A stretch of DNA of 46,220 bases from Flavobacteriaceae bacterium (GTDB lineage Bacteria; Bacteroidota; Bacteroidia; Flavobacteriales; Flavobacteriaceae). The translations under genes were made by a program, and so were the position numbers. Where the stretch lies: positions 1-46,220 of the forward strand of contig CANFZC010000016.1 of NCBI GenBank assembly GCA_947451475.1, written 5' to 3'. Below are positions 43,355 to 46,220 of the stretch, piece after piece. Under the pieces are notes generated by a model. The model saw nothing but the letters and a program-made list of their open reading frames with translations, searched no databases and was not told where the DNA came from. Within the stretch, counting starts at the first letter, position 1, and each line of letters opens with the position of its first letter.

Positions 43355-44308
43355 ATGCAACAAATCCCAAGTGTTGACTTACGTGATTTCCTGTCGGATG
43401 ATCCGGCACGTAAACAAAAATTTGTAAATGAAATCGGAAGAGCTTATGAAGATATAGGCTTCGTAGCATTAAAAGGTCATTTTCTTGATGACAAACTAGT
43501 TGAAGATTTATACGGAGAAGTTAGAAACTTCTTTAATCTTCCGTTGGAAACTAAAGCAAAATATGAAATCCCAGGAATTGGTGGTCAGCGGGGTTATGTT
43601 TCTTTTGGTAAAGAGCATGCCAAAGGGCGTTCTGCAGGTGACTTAAAAGAGTTTTGGCATTTTGGTCAGTATGTTGATGCTAATTCAAAATACGCCTCAG
43701 AATACCCCGATAATGTTACGGTAGCTGAACTACCCCAATTCAATGCCACTGGAAAAGAGGCATATAGAATGCTAGAAAAAACAGGCATATATGTGCTAAG
43801 AGCTTTAGCCTTGTATATCGGTTTGGATGAGTTCTATTTTGACAATTACATTAAAGATGGTAACAGCATTCTACGTCCTATACACTATCCTCCAATCACA
43901 GACGAACCTAAAGATGGCGCCGTTCGTGCAGCAGCTCATGGTGACATAAACCTCATCACACTATTAATGGGTGCTCAAGGTAAAGGATTACAGGTACAAA
44001 ATCATGAAGGCGAATGGATTGATGCTATGGCACAACCAGACGAATTAATGATTAATGTAGGAGACATGTTATCGCGTCATACCAATAACAAATTAAAATC
44101 TACTATTCATCAAGTGGTAAATCCGCCAAGAGAGTTGTGGGGAACCTCTCGTTTTTCTATTCCTTTCTTTATGCACCCTGTTAGCGATATGCCTTTGAAT
44201 TGTTTAGAAAAGTGTATTGATTCCAATCATCCAAAAGGATTTGAGGACATTACTGCCGGAGCGTATCTAGACGAAAGACTAGTAGAACTCGGATTAAAAA
44301 AGAAATAA
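43355..44308 (+). CDS. Isopenicillin N synthase-like Fe(II)/2-oxoglutarate dioxygenase
   Basis: A 317-residue non-haem iron oxygenase from the ATG at 43355 (MQQIPSVDLRDF, the usual start of the family). The N-terminal DIOX_N domain occupies about 3-120. The iron triad is visible: AAHGDIN (H near 194, D near 196) and STIHQVVNPP (H near 250), and the 2-oxoglutarate-binding RxS is SRFSIPFF near 264. The substrate is unknown; related proteins range from amino-acid hydroxylases to antibiotic enzymes, and no secondary-metabolite genes are nearby. The frame from 43307 would add 16 residues but begins at the predicted transcription start. Confidence 0.9.
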   Translation: MQQIPSVDLRDFLSDDPARKQKFVNEIGRAYEDIGFVALKGHFLDDKLVEDLYGEVRNFFNLPLETKAKYEIPGIGGQRGYVSFGKEHAKGRSAGDLKEFWHFGQYVDANSKYASEYPDNVTVAELPQFNATGKEAYRMLEKTGIYVLRALALYIGLDEFYFDNYIKDGNSILRPIHYPPITDEPKDGAVRAAAHGDINLITLLMGAQGKGLQVQNHEGEWIDAMAQPDELMINVGDMLSRHTNNKLKSTIHQVVNPPRELWGTSRFSIPFFMHPVSDMPLNCLEKCIDSNHPKGFEDITAGAYLDERLVELGLKKK

Positions 44309-44329
44309 GGTTAATTCAATAATTTCATT

Positions 44330-44363
44330 AAAGACATTGAGTTTTACACTTAATGTCTTTTTT
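44330..44363 (+). terminator. Terminator after the dioxygenase gene
   Basis: Stem AAAGACATTGAGT / ACTTAATGTCTTT (one G-T pair) with loop TTTAC and a T-run. Confidence 0.88.
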
Positions 44364-44381
44364 AGTTTTTAATAAAATAAA

Positions 44382-44714
44382 ATGGATTTACAAGACCAAT
44401 TAAAAAAACTATTCCCTGATCACGAACCGTTAAACGAACCTGAGGAAATAACCAATGCCAATCACGAGCTTTTTATTCAAAAAGAGCCGATGATATGTAA
44501 ATACGAAAAACGCAAGGGGAAAGCCACTACAATAATTGAAGGATATGAAGGTAGTGATGAAGATTTCAAGCTATTAGCCAAAGAAATTAAGACAAAACTA
44601 AGTGTTGGTGGAACCTTTAAAGAGGGAGCTATCATTATTCAAGGAGATTACAGAGACAAAATAATGAACCTTCTCCAAGTGAAAGGATTCAAAACCAAAC
44701 GTGTTGGAGGATAA
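44382..44714 (+). CDS. SUI1/eIF1-family translation factor (YciH-like)
   Basis: A 110-residue protein whose C-terminal about 75 residues match the SUI1 fold: EKRKGKATTIIEGYEGSDEDFKLLAKEIKTKL ... GGTFKEGAIIIQGDYRDKIMNLLQVKGFKTKRVGG. The GG-x-x-K-x-G-x-I-I-I-Q-GD segment is the family signature. The bacterial members affect start-codon fidelity in translation initiation, which could matter in a phylum with weak Shine-Dalgarno use; that link is inference. It lies 27 bp before a nucleoside phosphorylase gene and may be co-transcribed with it. Confidence 0.93.
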   Translation: MDLQDQLKKLFPDHEPLNEPEEITNANHELFIQKEPMICKYEKRKGKATTIIEGYEGSDEDFKLLAKEIKTKLSVGGTFKEGAIIIQGDYRDKIMNLLQVKGFKTKRVGG

Positions 44715-44741
44715 AAACTAACAAAATAACGAATCATCATA

Positions 44742-45608
44742 ATGATACAATCTTCAGAATTAATATTAAATCCGGATGGCAGTGTTTACCACTTAAATCT
44801 GAAACCCGAACATATAGCACATGACATTATATTTGTTGGGGATCAAAACAGAGTGGAAAAAATAACTCAGTTCTTTGACACGATTGAATATTCAACACAA
44901 AAACGTGAATTCAAAACACAAACAGGTTATTTTAAGGGCAAAAAAATGACGGTAATGTCTACCGGTATCGGACCAGATAATATAGACATTGTTATGAACG
45001 AATTGGACGCACTTGTTAATATCGACTTAAAAACACGTAAACCCAAAGAAATAGTAACCTCACTTAATATTATTCGGATTGGAACTTCGGGTTCTTTACA
45101 AGCGGATATTCCATGTGATAGTATCGTAATGAGTCAATACGGATTAGGATTAGACAATATGCTTCGTTCCTATTTAATCGATGGTATTTGTGAAACTGAA
45201 ATGGAAGATGCCTTTATTAAACAAACCAATTGGGATTTAAGAAAAGGTCGTCCTTATGTCATTAAAGGAAGTACACTATTAGAGGCAAAATTGGAAAGTG
45301 CTAGTATTTACAAAGGATTTACAGGCACAGCAGGAGGCTTCTATGGACCACAAGGCAGAGTATTGCGTTTGGATATTCAAGACCCTTCATTGAACAGTAA
45401 GATGGACCGCTTTGAATATGACGGAATTAAAATGACCAATCTTGAAATGGAAACGGGAGCTATTTATGGCTTGGGTAAATTATTAGGACACGAATGCTTA
45501 TCGTTAAATGCCATTATTGCCAATAGAGCTAATGGTACCTTCAGCGAAGACCCCTATAAAGCAGTTGATGCGCTAATCTCCTATACTTTGGATAAATTAG
45601 CAAACTGA
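44742..45608 (+). CDS. Nucleoside phosphorylase (uridine phosphorylase-like)
   Basis: A 288-residue enzyme of the PNP_UDP family that splits nucleosides with phosphate. Seen: HDIIFVGDQNRVEKI (phosphate loop), STGIGPDNIDIVMNEL, IIRIGTSGSLQADIPCDSIVMS (the family signature) and KMTNLEMETGAIYGLG (ribose-binding Glu/Met segment). Length and motifs are closer to uridine phosphorylase than to trimeric PNP, but base specificity cannot be fixed by eye. It is preceded by the SUI1 gene and followed 12 bp later by a GNAT gene frame. Confidence 0.92.
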   Translation: MIQSSELILNPDGSVYHLNLKPEHIAHDIIFVGDQNRVEKITQFFDTIEYSTQKREFKTQTGYFKGKKMTVMSTGIGPDNIDIVMNELDALVNIDLKTRKPKEIVTSLNIIRIGTSGSLQADIPCDSIVMSQYGLGLDNMLRSYLIDGICETEMEDAFIKQTNWDLRKGRPYVIKGSTLLEAKLESASIYKGFTGTAGGFYGPQGRVLRLDIQDPSLNSKMDRFEYDGIKMTNLEMETGAIYGLGKLLGHECLSLNAIIANRANGTFSEDPYKAVDALISYTLDKLAN

Positions 45609-45650
45609 CTTACGCCTTTAATGTATGTGATTTGTAAAAGAAAAAAAAGC

Positions 45651-46187
45651 ATGATGAAAGTACTACTAGAAACTGAAAGACTCCTTCTAAGACCTCTAGA
45701 AATCAAAGATGCAGTAGCTATGTTTACTATGGACCACAACCCCAATGTTCATAAATACTTATGGCAAACCCCAACGCAAAGTATAGAAGAAACGCTCCAA
45801 ATCATTGAAAAAGTACAAGAGCAATATGTAAGGAATTCTATTGGAAGATTTGCGACCCTACTCAAAGAAACAGGTGAATTCATAGGTTGGACGGGTATCA
45901 AATTTGTTGATGACCATGTAGAAAACGGGAATTCTAATTTCTATGACTATGGATACCGTTTAAACGAAGCGTTTTGGGGTAAAGGCTATGCAACTGAAGC
46001 CTCGTTCGCTTGGTTAGCTTATGGTTTTAATCAAATGAAAATTGATAAAATGAATGCCTATACCCATCATGCCAATGCTGCTTCTAATTACATCTTAAAT
46101 AAAATAGGAATGACCTTTATGGAAAGTTATCCCGATAAAGATGGTATTAATTGGAACTGGTGGCTTATGAATAACCCTAACGTATAG
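45651..46187 (+). CDS. GNAT-family N-acetyltransferase (RimJ/RimL-like)
   Basis: A 178-residue acetyltransferase from ATG 45651 (MMKVLLETERLLLRPL, the classic start of the family). Core elements: ETERLLLRPLEIKDAVAMF, FIGWTGIKF and the acetyl-CoA loop YRLNEAFWGKGYATEASFAWLAYGF (Gly-rich GKGYAT). The C-terminus VHHANAASNYILNKIGMTF-like segment (THHANAASNYILNKIGM) is typical. The acceptor, a ribosomal protein or small amine, is unknown. An upstream ATG at 45621 is possible but adds a basic, non-homologous-looking peptide. Confidence 0.9.
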   Translation: MMKVLLETERLLLRPLEIKDAVAMFTMDHNPNVHKYLWQTPTQSIEETLQIIEKVQEQYVRNSIGRFATLLKETGEFIGWTGIKFVDDHVENGNSNFYDYGYRLNEAFWGKGYATEASFAWLAYGFNQMKIDKMNAYTHHANAASNYILNKIGMTFMESYPDKDGINWNWWLMNNPNV

Positions 46188-46191
46188 TACT

Positions 46192-46220
46192 ATGAAACCT
46201 ATAAAAATCATTGGTGTTCC
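46192..46220 (+). CDS. Start of a further gene (first 9-10 codons only)
   Basis: An ATG 4 bp after the GNAT stop opens a frame MKPIKIIGV that runs off the window. From memory, similar starts occur in Flavobacteriaceae substrate-binding-domain proteins, but nine residues are not enough to support an assignment. Confidence 0.5.

Overview
The window looks like a chromosomal segment of a Bacteroidota organism, most likely Flavobacterium or a close relative. It is AT-rich. Many genes are preceded by the Bacteroidota-type -7 element TAnnTTTG and lack Shine-Dalgarno sites. Two giant secreted proteins have the repeat architecture and, in the complete one, the C-terminal type IX secretion (T9SS) sorting domain typical of this phylum. 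The gene content (fused BCKDH E1, Nudix-pyrE-SRPBCC block, PASTA-rluD pair, propionyl-CoA carboxylase set) fits Flavobacteriaceae. Genus assignment is inference; there is no rRNA or tRNA gene here.

Layout. (1) 1-13018, minus strand: the 5' part of one large choice-of-anchor-L surface protein, an 803-bp repeat-rich gap, and a complete 3248-residue adhesin-like protein with about 14 copies of a ~90-residue two-cysteine repeat and a CHU_C/T9SS type B sorting domain. The two proteins share a repeat block at the nucleotide level. (2) 13140-19913: housekeeping genes folE, cysS, yidD, lgt, then convergent rluD-PASTA, then ddl-coaD. (3) 19971-27677: a DEAD-box helicase, a Nudix hydrolase diverging from pyrE with only 7 bp between start codons, an SRPBCC protein, a membrane-anchored phosphatase and an LTA-synthase-like sulfatase whose 3' end exists twice, and a long-chain acyl-CoA ligase. 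(4) 27752-31450, minus: a three-gene biotin-dependent acyl-CoA (probably propionyl-CoA) carboxylase. (5) 31651-33229: a lipoprotein peptidase/hydrolase and an unknown membrane protein. (6) 34013-40337: marR followed by fadN-fadA-fadE, a complete beta-oxidation module resembling Bacillus fadNAE, carrying a frameshifted four-helix-bundle gene between fadN and fadA. (7) 40566-46220: a MORN/YwqK-like secreted protein, fused branched-chain 2-oxoacid dehydrogenase E1, an Fe(II)/2-oxoglutarate-type dioxygenase, an SUI1 factor, a nucleoside phosphorylase, a GNAT acetyltransferase and the first codons of another gene.

Metabolic theme. Acyl-CoA ligase, fadNAE, acyl-CoA carboxylase and BCKDH E1 together form a fatty-acid and branched-chain amino-acid breakdown neighbourhood: acyl chains are activated, beta-oxidised to acetyl-CoA, and propionyl-CoA is carboxylated. 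MarR is the obvious candidate regulator, with a 22-bp imperfect palindrome over its own promoter.

Most notable: (a) the intergenic gaps carry many short tandem arrays with period 7 or 11 bp, one heptamer family recurring at three loci; (b) the end of the LTA-synthase-like gene is repeated downstream with four differences, all silent; (c) the two neighbouring giant adhesins share repeat sequence. I see no CRISPR array, insertion sequence, prophage or defence system. Nothing here is clearly a new enzymatic system; the repeat tracts and the gene-end scar are the parts existing annotation would not explain.
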